From positions 62,001-126,000 of the forward strand of contig VAYS01000007.1 in assembly GCA_005883215.1 (NCBI GenBank): a stretch of 64,000 nucleotides of DNA, given 5' to 3'. A model generated the notes under the pieces. The model saw only the letters and a program-made list of their open reading frames with translations. It ran no database searches and had not been told where the DNA came from. The position numbers were made by a program, and so were the translations under genes. Source of the stretch: Actinomycetota bacterium. GTDB lineage: Bacteria > Actinomycetota > Thermoleophilia > Solirubrobacterales > Solirubrobacteraceae. This document shows positions 7,905 to 18,279 of this stretch, piece after piece. Numbering within the stretch: position 1 is the first letter of the stretch; every line of letters begins with the position of its first letter.

Positions 7905-8675
7905 GTGGCCAGCGCGGGCACCGCGGGCGCGTTCTTTGACCTCGACCGCACGCTGATGGCGGGGTCCTCGGGGCTGCACTGGGCGCGCGAGGCCCGGCGG
8001 GCGGGCCTGATCTCGCGCCGGCGACTGGCGCTGGATGCCTGGGAGAACCTCAAGTTCCGTCTGCGCGGCTCGACCGACCAGGCCACCGAGGCGGTGCGCA
8101 AGCGCCTGTCGGAGACGATCGCCGGCGTGCCGGTCGCGCACCTGCAGCGCATGGGCCCCCACGTGCTGGCCGGGGTCCTGCCGCGCCTGTACACGCAGAT
8201 GCTCGAGCTGGCGTGGGAGCACCAGGACGCCGGTCGCCGGGTGTACATCTGCACGGCGGCCTCCCAGGACATGGCCTCGACGCTGGCCACCGTGCTGGGC
8301 TTCGACGGGGCGGTGGGCACCCGGCTGGAGATCGTCGACGGCCGCTACACGGGCGGGGTCTCGGGACCGTTCTCCTACCGCGAGGGCAAGGCCCGCGCCG
8401 TGCGCGAGCTCGCCCAGGCCCAGGGCCTTGACCTGGCCGCCTCCTACGCCTACTCGGACTCGGAGTCGGACCTACCCTTCCTGCGCGCGGTGGGCCACCC
8501 CGTCGCGGTCAACCCCGACGCCGAGCTCGCGCGCGTGGCGCGCGAGCAGGGATGGGAGGTGCTGCGCTTCGAGCGCCTGGGGCGCCGCCTGAAGGTGCTG
8601 GGCGCCGCGCTGGCCGCGGCGGTCGTGGGGACGGCGGGACGCAGCGTCGCGGGTCGGCGCCGGGGGCGGGGGTAG
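7905..8675 (+). CDS. HAD-superfamily phosphatase, subfamily IB (SerB-like)
   Basis: 256 residues from GTG. Motif I is FFDLDRTLMAG (nucleophile and acid Asp), the Ser/Thr motif is CTAASQDMAS, and the late motif is YSDSESDLPFL. The all-helical cap between motif I and motif II marks the IB subfamily that includes phosphoserine phosphatase and CicA-like proteins; members often act on small phosphates or lysolipids. A hydrophobic, Ala-rich segment near residue 225-245 may attach it to the membrane. Substrate unknown. It follows thiolase by 17 bases and is probably co-transcribed, though the functional link is unclear. Confidence 0.88.
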   Translation: MASAGTAGAFFDLDRTLMAGSSGLHWAREARRAGLISRRRLALDAWENLKFRLRGSTDQATEAVRKRLSETIAGVPVAHLQRMGPHVLAGVLPRLYTQMLELAWEHQDAGRRVYICTAASQDMASTLATVLGFDGAVGTRLEIVDGRYTGGVSGPFSYREGKARAVRELAQAQGLDLAASYAYSDSESDLPFLRAVGHPVAVNPDAELARVAREQGWEVLRFERLGRRLKVLGAALAAAVVGTAGRSVAGRRRGRG

Positions 8676-8678
8676 GAT
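8673..8678 (+). promoter_or_regulatory. candidate -10 box TAGGAT over the HAD stop codon
   Basis: TAGGAT starts on the TAG stop of the HAD gene and lies 23 bases before the ATG at 8702. It could drive the short frame that follows. No -35 seen. Confidence 0.3.
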
Positions 8679-8701
8679 CGCCCCCAGGCGGGCGGCGACA
8701 G

Positions 8702-8818
8702 ATGGTCGACGAGCTGATGGACGAGCTGCCCCCCGGCGCGCTCGTGGAGCCCGGCGCGCTGCGTCGTCGGACCTCGGCGGCGCTGTCGCCGCGGCGCGGG
8801 GCGCCGCCTGCGAGCTGA
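8702..8818 (+). CDS. short open frame, 38 residues, possible gene remnant
   Basis: Not a recognised gene. The frame has strongly G/C-ending codons like real genes of this genome, begins with ATG, and its TGA stop directly abuts the stop of the convergent lipoprotein gene (TGATCA). The sequence DELPPGALVEPGALRRR loosely resembles the N terminus of FAD-linked oxidases of the GlcD type, so it may be the stub of a deleted gene. That resemblance is weak. It could also be chance. Confidence 0.3.
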   Translation: MVDELMDELPPGALVEPGALRRRTSAALSPRRGAPPAS

Positions 8819-9376
8819 TCAGCGGGGCCGGAACAGGCTGCGGCAGGCGACCGAGGCGGCCCGCAGCCGGGGGTCGATCTGGCGCCGCTTGAGCCCCTGC
8901 TCGGCGGCGGCGAGCTTGGCCAGGGTGTCCAGGCCGTTGGAGCGCAGACGATCGATCAAGCAGCCGCAGTAGGCGGTGGACTGGCGCCGCCCGGCACAGC
9001 CGGTGATGAAGTCGGCGCGCTGCTGGCGGGTGATCGGGCCCTTGCTCTGCGCCACCAGGGCGCCCCGCTCGCGGCTGGCGCAGTCGGCGCCGATCTTCCG
9101 CTGGCGGGCCTTGGGGACGTCGTTCTCATACGTGTAGCCCTGGCTGGTGGCCTGGCTGATGATGCAGTCACAGCCCCCCCGGGCCGCGTCCGCCGGGGCG
9201 CCGGCCTTGCGCGCCCCCTGCTCGCACTTGGCGTGCCCCGCGGCGCTCTGCAGCCTCAGCCCCCGATCGCGGCCGCACCCGGGGGCCAGCGCCAGGCAGG
9301 CACCCAGGGCCAGGGCCACGGGCAACGAGGGCATCCGGATCGCCAGCCGGGCGGCGGGGGGGACGTCTGATCTCAC
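8819..9376 (-). CDS. Cys-rich putative lipoprotein, unknown function
   Basis: About 185 residues. A hydrophobic stretch ending LALAPGC is a lipobox. The GTG at 9376 gives an N-region with arginines (MRSDVPPAARLAIR), whereas the ATG at 9334 gives no positive charge, so 9376 is preferred but not proven. The mature part has several Cys (GCDC, ITGCAGRR, YCGCLIDRL), suggesting disulfides outside the membrane. No domain recognised. Divergent from the mutase large subunit. Confidence 0.65.
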   Translation of the reverse strand: MRSDVPPAARLAIRMPSLPVALALGACLALAPGCGRDRGLRLQSAAGHAKCEQGARKAGAPADAARGGCDCIISQATSQGYTYENDVPKARQRKIGADCASRERGALVAQSKGPITRQQRADFITGCAGRRQSTAYCGCLIDRLRSNGLDTLAKLAAAEQGLKRRQIDPRLRAASVACRSLFRPR

Positions 9377-9421
9377 CCGGTGAGCGCCATCGCGGCGCAA
9401 CCGTATCCGCCCCCGTAGGCC

Positions 9422-9458
9422 CTGACAACACCGTTTCGGCCCGCCGTACACTTGCCCC
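9422..9458 (+). promoter_or_regulatory. leaderless promoter of the acyl-CoA mutase large subunit
   Basis: CTGACA (9422-9427, five of six to TTGACA) is followed after 19 bases by TACACT (9447-9452), and the ATG at 9459 comes six bases later, so transcription should start on or next to the start codon. Confidence 0.55.
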
Positions 9459-11114
<1,656 letters not shown>

Positions 11115-11825
11115 TCACAGCCCCGCGCAGAAGGCGCGCAGCGCCTCGGCGAAGGCGGGGCTGCCGCTCGGCTTCTGCGCCGTGGTGACCACCTCGGCGT
11201 GCGGAAACGCCATAACCGCGTCCTCCCAGCCCTCCGGGGTGAACATCAGGCAACCCTCGTGTCGTGCGAACAGCAACGGCACGTCGAGCTCGGCCAGCGT
11301 CTCACCGATCGGCGGCTCCTCGTCGAGCATGGACTCGTAGAACGCGATCGAGATCTCCATCGGCACCCGCTCGACATAGGCGTCGGCGACCGCGTCGTCA
11401 TAGGCCCCCTGGGTCACCTGAGTCAGGTGCCGGGCGAACATGCGGTAGCTGGTGTGCACCAGCCGCCCCAGGAGCTTCTGGACCTCGGCGTTGATCGAGG
11501 GGCGCTCCCCGCCGATCCGTAGCGACAGGCAGGGGTGGCCGAGCGCGATCGCCCGCACGGCGCCGGGGCGCTGGTGCGCGATCAGCGCGGCCGTGGCCGA
11601 GCCGAACTCGTCGGCGACGAGGACGCAGCGCTGCCAGCCGCGACGATCGAGCACGGCCAGGGCCTCGTCGGCGATGGCCTCTCGCCCGAACCGCGGGGCC
11701 GGAGGTGTCGAGCCGACCCCCGGGGCGTCGAAGGCGGCGACGTCTGCCCACCGCTCGAGCTCGGACCTGATCGGCCACTCGAGCTCGGTGAGCTGGGGAA
11801 CCAGCAGCAGGCGTGGTCGCTCCAT
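11115..11825 (-). CDS. alpha/beta-hydrolase-fold protein lacking the catalytic triad
   Basis: 236 residues. The fold is suggested by [11 protein letters not shown] (equivalent to the DLPGHGxS loop), the nucleophile elbow [12 protein letters not shown], and a final AFAEALRAF helix. At the elbow the expected Ser or Asp is Glu73 (ADEFG), the expected late Asp falls at Gly191 in ARHEGCL, and the expected His is Gln217 in TAQKPSGSP. It is therefore probably a pseudo-enzyme. The gene lies antisense between the two mutase subunit genes: zero bases to the large-subunit stop, and its ATG shares CATG with an in-frame ATG of the small subunit. A role tied to the mutase (assembly, protection or antisense control) is an inference from position alone. 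Confidence 0.85.
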   Translation of the reverse strand: MERPRLLLVPQLTELEWPIRSELERWADVAAFDAPGVGSTPPAPRFGREAIADEALAVLDRRGWQRCVLVADEFGSATAALIAHQRPGAVRAIALGHPCLSLRIGGERPSINAEVQKLLGRLVHTSYRMFARHLTQVTQGAYDDAVADAYVERVPMEISIAFYESMLDEEPPIGETLAELDVPLLFARHEGCLMFTPEGWEDAVMAFPHAEVVTTAQKPSGSPAFAEALRAFCAGL

Positions 11826-11832
11826 GCGAGAA

Positions 11833-12291
11833 ATGAAACACTCTCTGGTGGTGTCCGCGCAGACTGGGCAGGCCAAGAAGATCCGCGTCGTGGTGGCCAA
11901 GCCCGGCCTCGACGGCCACGACCGCGGGGCCAAGATCATCGCCCGCGCCCTGCGCGACGCGGGCATGGAGGTGATCTACACCGGGCTTCACCAGACGCCC
12001 GAGCAGATCGTCGAGACCGTGCTCCAGGAGGACGCCGACGCAGTCGGGCTCTCGATCCTGTCCGGCGCCCACATGACGCTCGTGCCGCGCGTTGTCGAGC
12101 TCCTGCGCGAGCAGCAGGCGGGCGACGTGCTGGTCTGCGTGGGGGGCACGATCCCCGCCGACGACATCCCGGAGCTAAAGAAGCTGGGGGTGGCCGAGGT
12201 GTTCACGCCCGGCGCCCCGACCCAGCAGATCATCGACTTCATCCGCGAGCGCCTGGCCGGCCAGCCGGCGGGCTCGACCGCCGGCGGCTAG
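11833..12291 (+). CDS. mcmA2: methylmalonyl-CoA mutase, small (cobalamin-binding) subunit
   Basis: 152 residues, a stand-alone B12-binding domain. The signature [22 protein letters not shown] contains DxHxxG, whose His coordinates cobalt from below; SILSGAHM and [10 protein letters not shown] complete the nucleotide-tail pocket. It pairs with the chain at 9459-11114. Two in-frame ATGs exist, at 11824 and 11833; the conserved part begins at about [11 protein letters not shown], so either is possible, and neither has a clear Shine-Dalgarno. No -10-like box lies just upstream, which favours expression by read-through from the large-subunit promoter across the antisense gene. A Rho-independent terminator closes the gene. 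Confidence 0.93.
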   Translation: MKHSLVVSAQTGQAKKIRVVVAKPGLDGHDRGAKIIARALRDAGMEVIYTGLHQTPEQIVETVLQEDADAVGLSILSGAHMTLVPRVVELLREQQAGDVLVCVGGTIPADDIPELKKLGVAEVFTPGAPTQQIIDFIRERLAGQPAGSTAGG

Positions 12292-12306
12292 CCGGCTTTT
12301 TCCTTT
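12280..12306 (+). terminator. Rho-independent terminator of the mutase locus
   Basis: GCCGGC (12280-12285), loop GGCTA, GCCGGC (12291-12296), then TTTTTCCTTT. The stem includes the stop codon of the small-subunit gene. Confidence 0.75.
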
Positions 12307-12311
12307 GTCTA

Positions 12312-12330
12312 GGGGCCGGAAACCGGCCCC
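12312..12330 (+). terminator. second strong hairpin downstream of mcmA2
   Basis: GGGGCCGG (12312-12319), AAA loop, CCGGCCCC (12323-12330): a perfect 8-bp stem. It lacks a U tract but insulates the etf promoter from upstream transcription together with the terminator before it. Confidence 0.5.
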
Positions 12331-12332
12331 GA

Positions 12333-12348
12333 TTGACTGATCAGTCAA
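12333..12348. promoter_or_regulatory. perfect 16-bp palindromic operator upstream of etfB
   Basis: TTGACTGATCAGTCAA reads identically on both strands. Its left half TTGACT can also serve as a -35, with TACCAT (12358-12363) as a possible -10 at a 19-base spacing. Palindromes of this length and form are typical of TetR-family repressors, several of which control fatty-acid catabolism. The regulator is not encoded next to it. Confidence 0.7.
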
Positions 12349-12396
12349 CGAAATGGGTACCATTCCCGCGTCACCGGCCCGAAGGAGGGTGTTCAG

Positions 12397-13188
12397 TTGA
12401 AGATTTGCGTCCTGGTGAAGGAGGTGCCGGACGCCGCGGTCGAGAAGCGCATCGATCCCTCGACGGGACGGCTTGACCGAAGCGGCGAGAGGAACCTCAA
12501 CCCCTACGACACCCACGCGATCGAGGCCGCGATGCAGATCCGCGAGGGGGGGAGTGACGTCGAGGAGATCGTGGCGGTGACGATGGGGCCCGAGTCCGCC
12601 GTGCGCGCGCTGCACAAGGCCGTCTCGCTGGGCGCCGATCGCTCGGTGCACCTCTCCGACGATTCGCTGGCCGGGTCTGACGTGGCCGCCACCGGCTACG
12701 CGCTGGCCAAGACGCTTCAGCGCGAGAGCCCGGACCTGGTCTTGCTCGGCCAGCAGTCAGACGACGGCGAGTGCTACACGATCGGCGCGGTGGTCGCCGA
12801 CCACCTGCAGATGCCCTCGCTCACCCAGGTGATCAAGCTCGACGTCGAGGACGGCGCCAAGCTGCGCTGCGAGCGCCAGGCCGAGTACGGCTATGACACC
12901 GTCTCCGTCGAGATGCCGGCGGTGATCTCGGTGGGCGACGCCATCAACGAGCCCCGCTACCCGTCGCTCAAGGCGATCATGGGCGCCAAGAAGAAGCCGC
13001 TGGACGCGGTCGCCGCCGGCGACGTGGGGATCGAGTCAGACCACGTCGGCGAGGCCGGCTCGCAGGTCCAATGCGGCGACTTCAAGCCCCCGCCCGAGAA
13101 GGCCGGGGGAGAGATCATCGAGGACGAGGACACCGACGAGACCGTGGAAAAGATCGTCGCCTGGCTCGACGAAAGGAAGCTGCTCTAG
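12397..13188 (+). CDS. etfB: electron transfer flavoprotein, beta subunit
   Basis: 263 residues from a TTG start, chosen because AAGGAGG at 12382-12388 is an exact Shine-Dalgarno eight bases upstream and MKICVLVKEVPD is the classical N terminus. The ETF-beta signature is seen in NLNPYDTHAIEAAMQIRE and in VELGDAINEPRYPSL-like VISVGDAINEPRYPSLKAIM; the AMP-binding region is LLGQQSDDGECYTIGAVVAD. It forms the FAD-carrying ETF heterodimer with etfA, which collects electrons from acyl-CoA dehydrogenases. The C-terminal tail is acidic. The stop is immediately followed by the etfA ATG. Confidence 0.97.
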   Translation: MKICVLVKEVPDAAVEKRIDPSTGRLDRSGERNLNPYDTHAIEAAMQIREGGSDVEEIVAVTMGPESAVRALHKAVSLGADRSVHLSDDSLAGSDVAATGYALAKTLQRESPDLVLLGQQSDDGECYTIGAVVADHLQMPSLTQVIKLDVEDGAKLRCERQAEYGYDTVSVEMPAVISVGDAINEPRYPSLKAIMGAKKKPLDAVAAGDVGIESDHVGEAGSQVQCGDFKPPPEKAGGEIIEDEDTDETVEKIVAWLDERKLL

Positions 13189-14163
13189 ATGCCCGGAATC
13201 CTGACCTACGCCCTGCACTACGAGGGGGCCATCAACAAGAACTCGCTCGGCGCCGTCTCCGAGGCGGCGAAATTGTCTAAGGAGCTGGGCAGCCAGTGCG
13301 ACGTGGTCGTGCTCGGAGGCGATGACCTGTCCGAGGAGCTGTGCCAGAGCCTGGGGGGCTACGGGGCCCAGACCGTCTACCGGGTCAAGGGCCCGGAGGG
13401 CCTGGCCCAGCCGGTGGTCGACGCGATGGCCAAGATCATGGAGGACCAGGGCCACGACTACGCGCTCTTCGGCGGCGGCCTGCTGGGGTTTGAGATCGGC
13501 GCCGGCCTGGCCGCCCGCCTGCGCGCGGGCGTGACCATGGAGGTCACCGAGGTCCGCGTCGAGGACGGCAAGCTGGCCGCCGAGCGCCCGATCCTGCAGG
13601 ACTCGATGATCTCCACCTCGCGCTATGAGAACCGGGGGATCATCATCGGGCGCCTGAACGCCTTCGAGGCCTCAGAGCCCGACGGCTCGTCGGCCACCGT
13701 GCAGGACGTCGAGGTGCAGTTCTCGGAGTTCTCGACCAAGGCGACGATGATCGAGCGCGGCGAGCAGCGCGGCGCCGACGTCAACATCGAGGACGCCGAC
13801 TTCCTGGTGGCCGGCGGCCGGGGCCTGGGCAAGCCCGAGGGCTTTCAGCTGGCCGAGGACCTGGCCGACGCGCTCGGCGGGGCGGTGGCCGCCACCCGCG
13901 CCGTGGTCGACGCCGGCTGGTACCCGTATGCCGCCCAGATCGGGCAGACGGGCAAGACGGTGGCGCCCAAGCTGTACCTCGCCGCGGGTATCTCCGGCGC
14001 CATCCAGCACAAGGTCGGCATGCAGAGCTCGGAGAACATCGTGGCCATCAACAAGGACGCCAACGCGCCGATCTTCGAGTTCTCCGACCTGGGGGTCGTC
14101 GGCGACCTCAACAAGATCCTGCCCAAGCTGACCGAGGCCGTGAAGGCCAAGAAGGCCGGCTGA
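13189..14163 (+). CDS. etfA: electron transfer flavoprotein, alpha subunit
   Basis: 324 residues. The C-terminal FAD-binding domain is evident: [43 protein letters not shown] and the [22 protein letters not shown] motif. The N-terminal domain pairs with ETF beta. Its ATG follows the etfB stop directly and its own stop is three bases before the ETF-QO ATG, so etfB, etfA and ETF-QO form one translationally packed operon behind the 12333-12348 palindrome. Confidence 0.97.
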   Translation: MPGILTYALHYEGAINKNSLGAVSEAAKLSKELGSQCDVVVLGGDDLSEELCQSLGGYGAQTVYRVKGPEGLAQPVVDAMAKIMEDQGHDYALFGGGLLGFEIGAGLAARLRAGVTMEVTEVRVEDGKLAAERPILQDSMISTSRYENRGIIIGRLNAFEASEPDGSSATVQDVEVQFSEFSTKATMIERGEQRGADVNIEDADFLVAGGRGLGKPEGFQLAEDLADALGGAVAATRAVVDAGWYPYAAQIGQTGKTVAPKLYLAAGISGAIQHKVGMQSSENIVAINKDANAPIFEFSDLGVVGDLNKILPKLTEAVKAKKAG

Positions 14164-14166
14164 TTC

Positions 14167-15888
14167 ATGGCCAGCGCCAACGGGCACCGGGCCGGTCCGA
14201 TCGCCCCCAGCGCCTTCCCGCCGCCCGTCGACTCGCGCGCCGACTTCATCAAGCGAGAGCTCGACCCCGAAGACGAGCGCATCGAGGTGGGCGTGGCGAT
14301 CGTGGGTGGCGGCCCGGGCGGGCTGGCCTGCGCCAACCGCCTGCTCCAGCTGCTGGCCGACGAACCCGCGGTGGCCGAGCGCCTGGGCGAGGTGCCGGTC
14401 GCGGTGATCGAGAAGGGCAAGGTGTGCGGGGCGCACAACCTGTCCGGGGCGGTCATGGTCCCCGGTCCGCTGCGCGAGCTGTTTCCCGACGTCGACGAGT
14501 CGGACTGGCCGACCCAGGCCAAGGTCTCCAAGGAGACCGTCTACTGGATGCTCTCGTCACGGCGGGCGCTGCCGCTCAAGCCCACTCCGCCCCCGTTTCG
14601 CAACCACGGCAGCTACGTGGTCTCGGTGGCCGAGCTCTCGCGCTGGCTGGCCGAGCGGGCCGAGGAGGCGGGCGCCTACCTGCTCACCGAGACCGCGGCC
14701 GCCCAGCTGCTGGTGAAGGACGGGGTGGTGCGCGGGGTGCGCTCGGGAGACAAGGGGCGGGGCAAGGACGGCCAGGAGCTGCCCAACTTCGAGCCCGGGT
14801 CCGACGTGGTCGCGCGGGCCACCGTCCTGGGCGAGGGGGTGTGGGGCCACCTGACCGGGGCGGCCATCCGCGAGTTCGATCTGGCCGAGGGGCGCGAGCC
14901 GCAGGTGTGGTCGCTCGGGGTCAAGGAGGTGTGGGAGGTGCCCGAACCGCTCGAGCGCGTCATCCACACGCTCGGCTGGCCGCTGCGCTACGGCGCCAAG
15001 TGGCACGAGTTCGGCGGATCGTGGATCTATCCGATGGCCGACAACCGCGTCTCGATCGGCTTCGTGGTAGGGCTGGACTACACCGACGCCACCGTCTCGG
15101 CCCACGACCTGCTGCAGGAGTTCAAGACCTCCAAGCTGGTGCGCGGGATCCTCGAGGGAGGAAAGCGCGTGGCCTGGGGGGCCAAGGCGATTCCCGAGGG
15201 CGGTTGGTGGGCGGTGCCCAAGCTCTCGGCGCCGGGCATGGTGCTGGTCGGCGACTCGGCCGGCTTCGTCAACGTGCCCCGGCTGAAGGGCATCCACTAC
15301 GCGATCCAGTCGGGCATCTACGCCGCCGAGGCGATCTTCGAGAAGCTCAAGTCGGGCTCGACCGATTTCTCGGCCTATGAGCAGCGCGTGGAGAAGTCGT
15401 TCATCGGCAAGGATCTTTATGAGACGCGCAACATGAAGCAGCCTTTCGGGCGCGGGTTCTTCGTCGGCGGCGCGATCACCAACGCCATGGTGATCTCCAA
15501 GGGCCGCTTCCCCGGAGGGCGCTGGGAGAACCACCGCGACGCCGACGCGCCGATGACCATCGGCGACAAGCGCGAGGGCTATCCCAAGCCCGACGGCAAG
15601 TACACCTTCGACAAGCTCTCGAGCGTCTTCATCTCCGGCAACGCCACCCGCGACGACGCCCCCAACCACATCCGCGTCCAGAGAAGGGTGCCCCGGGAGA
15701 TTGCCGAGACCTGGGCGTGGATGTGCCCGGCGGGGGTTTATGAGATCCCCGAGGACGCGCCCGAGGAGGGCGAGGTCGACGTGATCGTCAACTACACCAA
15801 CTGCGTGCAGTGCGGGGCGATCACCGCCAAGGGCGGGCGCCTGACCGTCCCCGAGGGCGGGGACGGGCCCCTGTACCAGCTCACCTAG
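14167..15888 (+). CDS. electron transfer flavoprotein-ubiquinone oxidoreductase
   Basis: 573 residues. The FAD dinucleotide motif is [17 protein letters not shown], followed by the typical [15 protein letters not shown] and the quinone-binding/FAD region [21 protein letters not shown]. The C-terminal ferredoxin-like domain has CPAGVYEI (Cys520) and [14 protein letters not shown] (Cys546, Cys549). Canonical ETF-QO has CxxCxxC here, but the third position is Ile552, so one of four 4Fe-4S ligands is missing. The enzyme passes electrons from ETF to the quinone pool at the membrane. It is the third gene of the etf operon. Confidence 0.94.
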   Translation: MASANGHRAGPIAPSAFPPPVDSRADFIKRELDPEDERIEVGVAIVGGGPGGLACANRLLQLLADEPAVAERLGEVPVAVIEKGKVCGAHNLSGAVMVPGPLRELFPDVDESDWPTQAKVSKETVYWMLSSRRALPLKPTPPPFRNHGSYVVSVAELSRWLAERAEEAGAYLLTETAAAQLLVKDGVVRGVRSGDKGRGKDGQELPNFEPGSDVVARATVLGEGVWGHLTGAAIREFDLAEGREPQVWSLGVKEVWEVPEPLERVIHTLGWPLRYGAKWHEFGGSWIYPMADNRVSIGFVVGLDYTDATVSAHDLLQEFKTSKLVRGILEGGKRVAWGAKAIPEGGWWAVPKLSAPGMVLVGDSAGFVNVPRLKGIHYAIQSGIYAAEAIFEKLKSGSTDFSAYEQRVEKSFIGKDLYETRNMKQPFGRGFFVGGAITNAMVISKGRFPGGRWENHRDADAPMTIGDKREGYPKPDGKYTFDKLSSVFISGNATRDDAPNHIRVQRRVPREIAETWAWMCPAGVYEIPEDAPEEGEVDVIVNYTNCVQCGAITAKGGRLTVPEGGDGPLYQLT

Positions 15889-15929
15889 GCCGGGCCGGCT
15901 GTGCGCCGACTGCCATAGTGGGGGTCGGC

Positions 15930-17444
15930 ATGCCTCCCGAACACGTCGACGTGCTGGTCGTGGGGGCCGGTCTGTCGGGGATCTGCGCCGGCTATCACCT
16001 GCAGGACAAGTGCCCGGACAAGAGCTTTGCCATCCTCGAGGCGCGGGGCTCGATCGGGGGGACGTGGGATCTGTTCCGGTACCCCGGCATCCGCTCGGAC
16101 TCGGACATGTACACGCTGGGGTTTCGCTTTCGTCCCTGGCCGGATGCCAAGACGATCGCCGACGGCCCGTCGATCCTCAGCTACGTGCGCGAGACGGCCA
16201 GCCGCTACGGGATCGACGAGAAGATCCGCCTTGACCATCGCGTGGTGCGCGCCGAGTGGTCGACGGCCGACGCCCGCTGGACGGTGAAGGCCGAGCGCGA
16301 CGGCGCCGGGGACACCGTCCAGCTGACCTGCGACTTCCTCTTCCTGTGCGCCGGCTACTACCGCTACGACCAGGGGTATACGCCGCCCTTTGCGGGCACC
16401 GAGCGCTTCGCCGGCCAGATCGTGCACCCCCAGCAGTGGAGCGAGGACATCGACTACGCCGGCAAGCGCGTGGTGGTGATCGGCAGTGGGGCCACCGCGG
16501 TCACGCTGGTTCCGGCCATGGCCCGCCACGCCGCCCTGGTGACGATGCTCCAGCGCTCGCCCAGCTACGTGGTCTCGCTCCCCGGGCAAGACCCGCTCGC
16601 CCGCGCGCTGCGCCGCTTTCTGCCCGCCCGGCTGGTCTATCCCATCGTGCGCTGGAAGAACGTCCTGCTGACGATGGCGAGCTTCTCGCTCAGCCGCCGG
16701 CGGCCCCACATCATGAAGGCCCTGATCCGTAGGGGCCTGGAGCGACGGCTACCCGTGGGCTACGAGATCGACACCCATTTCAAGCCGCGCTACAACCCCT
16801 GGGACCAGCGCCTGTGCCTGGTGCCCGACGGCGATCTCTTCGAGGCCATCTGCGCCGGCCGGGCCTCGGTGGTCACCGACGAGATCGATACGTTCACCGA
16901 GCGGGGCGTCAAGCTCGCGTCCGGTGCCGAGCTCGAGGCCGACCTCGTGGTTACCGCCACCGGTCTGAACCTGGTCCCCCTGGGCGGCACCGAGCTCGCG
17001 GTCGACGGACGGGACGTCGCGCTTCCCGAGACCCTCACCTACAAGGGCATGATGCTGAGCGGCGTCCCCAACCTGGCCTTCGCGGTGGGGTACACGAACG
17101 CCTCGTGGACGCTCAAGTGCGAGCTGGCCTGCGAGTACGTCTGCCGGCTGCTCAACCACATGGACGAGCAGGGGTACCGCGTGTGCACGCCCCGCCGGGA
17201 TCCCTCGGTCGCCGAGGAGCCGCTCATCGACTTCTCCTCCGGCTACGTGCTGCGCGCCATCCACCAGTTTCCCCGCCAGGGCTCCAAGGCGCCCTGGCGG
17301 CTGTATCAGAACTACGCCCGCGACGTGCTCCTGCTCCGCTTCGGCGCGGTGGCGGACGAGGCGATGGCGTTCTCCGCCAACGGATCGAGCTCCCGCTCGG
17401 ACGCCGACGCGCCGGACGCGGCGGGCGCCCGGACGGCCGCCTGA
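15930..17444 (+). CDS. flavin-containing monooxygenase, Baeyer-Villiger type
   Basis: 504 residues from ATG (an in-frame GTG lies 12 bases upstream). FAD motif VVGAGLSGICAGYHL, the Baeyer-Villiger fingerprint FAGQIVHPQQWS (FxGxxxHxxxW), and the NADPH motif VVIGSGATAVTL are present in the right order. These enzymes insert oxygen next to a ketone or oxygenate a soft heteroatom using NADPH and O2, in the cytosol or at the membrane. The C-terminal part (GMMLSGVPNLAFAVGYTNASWTLK) is typical. Substrate unknown; a role in ketone or hydrocarbon breakdown would fit the adjacent acyl-CoA catabolic genes. Separated from ETF-QO by 41 bases. Confidence 0.92.
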   Translation: MPPEHVDVLVVGAGLSGICAGYHLQDKCPDKSFAILEARGSIGGTWDLFRYPGIRSDSDMYTLGFRFRPWPDAKTIADGPSILSYVRETASRYGIDEKIRLDHRVVRAEWSTADARWTVKAERDGAGDTVQLTCDFLFLCAGYYRYDQGYTPPFAGTERFAGQIVHPQQWSEDIDYAGKRVVVIGSGATAVTLVPAMARHAALVTMLQRSPSYVVSLPGQDPLARALRRFLPARLVYPIVRWKNVLLTMASFSLSRRRPHIMKALIRRGLERRLPVGYEIDTHFKPRYNPWDQRLCLVPDGDLFEAICAGRASVVTDEIDTFTERGVKLASGAELEADLVVTATGLNLVPLGGTELAVDGRDVALPETLTYKGMMLSGVPNLAFAVGYTNASWTLKCELACEYVCRLLNHMDEQGYRVCTPRRDPSVAEEPLIDFSSGYVLRAIHQFPRQGSKAPWRLYQNYARDVLLLRFGAVADEAMAFSANGSSSRSDADAPDAAGARTAA

Positions 17445-17496
17445 GCGCCGCACCGGGCGCAACCTGCCCGCGATCGGGGCGTTAAGGGGTTCGGAC

Positions 17497-18249
17497 ATGA
17501 GCAAGCGCACCCCCTTTCTGGCCGCGGCGCTCGCCGTCGCGCTGGGCGGCGGGTCGGGCGTAGCCCGGGCGGCCCCCGTCCGCCCCGGCGCCCACGCCGG
17601 GGCCGCGTTGGTCGCCTGCCATCCCGGCCTGACGCCCGGCGATCGCTACGCGACGTTCTCGGCGCGCATGTCGCTGCTGGCCGGGGCGGCGTCGATGGCC
17701 GTGCGCTTTGACATGTCCCAGCGCACGCGCCAGGCCCCCTGGCACCGGGTGACGGCCCCGGGACTGGCCGTCTGGCACCCCTCCGTGCCCGGGATCGTGG
17801 TGTTCAGCTACAACCAGTCGGTGACCAACCTTCCCGCTCCGGCCGGCTTCCGGGTGCAGGTGAGCTTTCGCTGGCGCGACGCCCAGGGTCACGTCATCCG
17901 CCGCGCGCGGCGGCGCAGCGGCGTCTGCCAGCTCGCCGACGTGCGTCCCCACCTGGCGCTCGACTCGATCACCCGGCAGCCCACCACCGATCGCGCGATC
18001 ACCGACTATCGGGTCACGGTGACCAACCGGGGCCTGAGCCCGGCGTCCGCCTTCGACGTCGGCCTGACGGTGGACGGGGCGCCCCAACCCAGCCTGGGGG
18101 TCCCCGGCCTGGCCCCGGGGGAGACCAGGCAGCTGGACTTCCTGGGTCCCCGCTGCCGGACCGGCGGCAGCTTCACCGTGGCGGCCGACCCCGAGCGCCG
18201 CATCGATCAGAGCACGCACGCGGACAGCACCCGCACCGTCTCCTGCTGA
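17497..18249 (+). CDS. secreted protein with C-terminal CARDB-like domain
   Basis: 250 residues. A signal peptide (MSKRTPFLAAALAVALGGG...ARA) ends near residue 25. The N-terminal half has no recognised family. The C-terminal 100 residues (DSITRQPTTDRAITDYRVTVTNRGLSPASAF, LAPGETRQLDFLGPRC, DQSTHADSTRTVSC) look like a CARDB or similar extracellular immunoglobulin-type adhesion domain; the final Cys may pair with an earlier one. No neighbour suggests a role. It precedes rpmE by 30 bases but is unlikely to share its function. Confidence 0.7.
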   Translation: MSKRTPFLAAALAVALGGGSGVARAAPVRPGAHAGAALVACHPGLTPGDRYATFSARMSLLAGAASMAVRFDMSQRTRQAPWHRVTAPGLAVWHPSVPGIVVFSYNQSVTNLPAPAGFRVQVSFRWRDAQGHVIRRARRRSGVCQLADVRPHLALDSITRQPTTDRAITDYRVTVTNRGLSPASAFDVGLTVDGAPQPSLGVPGLAPGETRQLDFLGPRCRTGGSFTVAADPERRIDQSTHADSTRTVSC

Positions 18250-18264
18250 GCGCACCCCCCGGGC

Positions 18265-18279
18265 TACACTGGAGCAGCG
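18265..18279 (+). promoter_or_regulatory. candidate -10 and ribosome site of rpmE
   Basis: TACACT (18265-18270) is followed directly by GGAG and the ATG at 18280, giving a very short leader. Confidence 0.4.
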
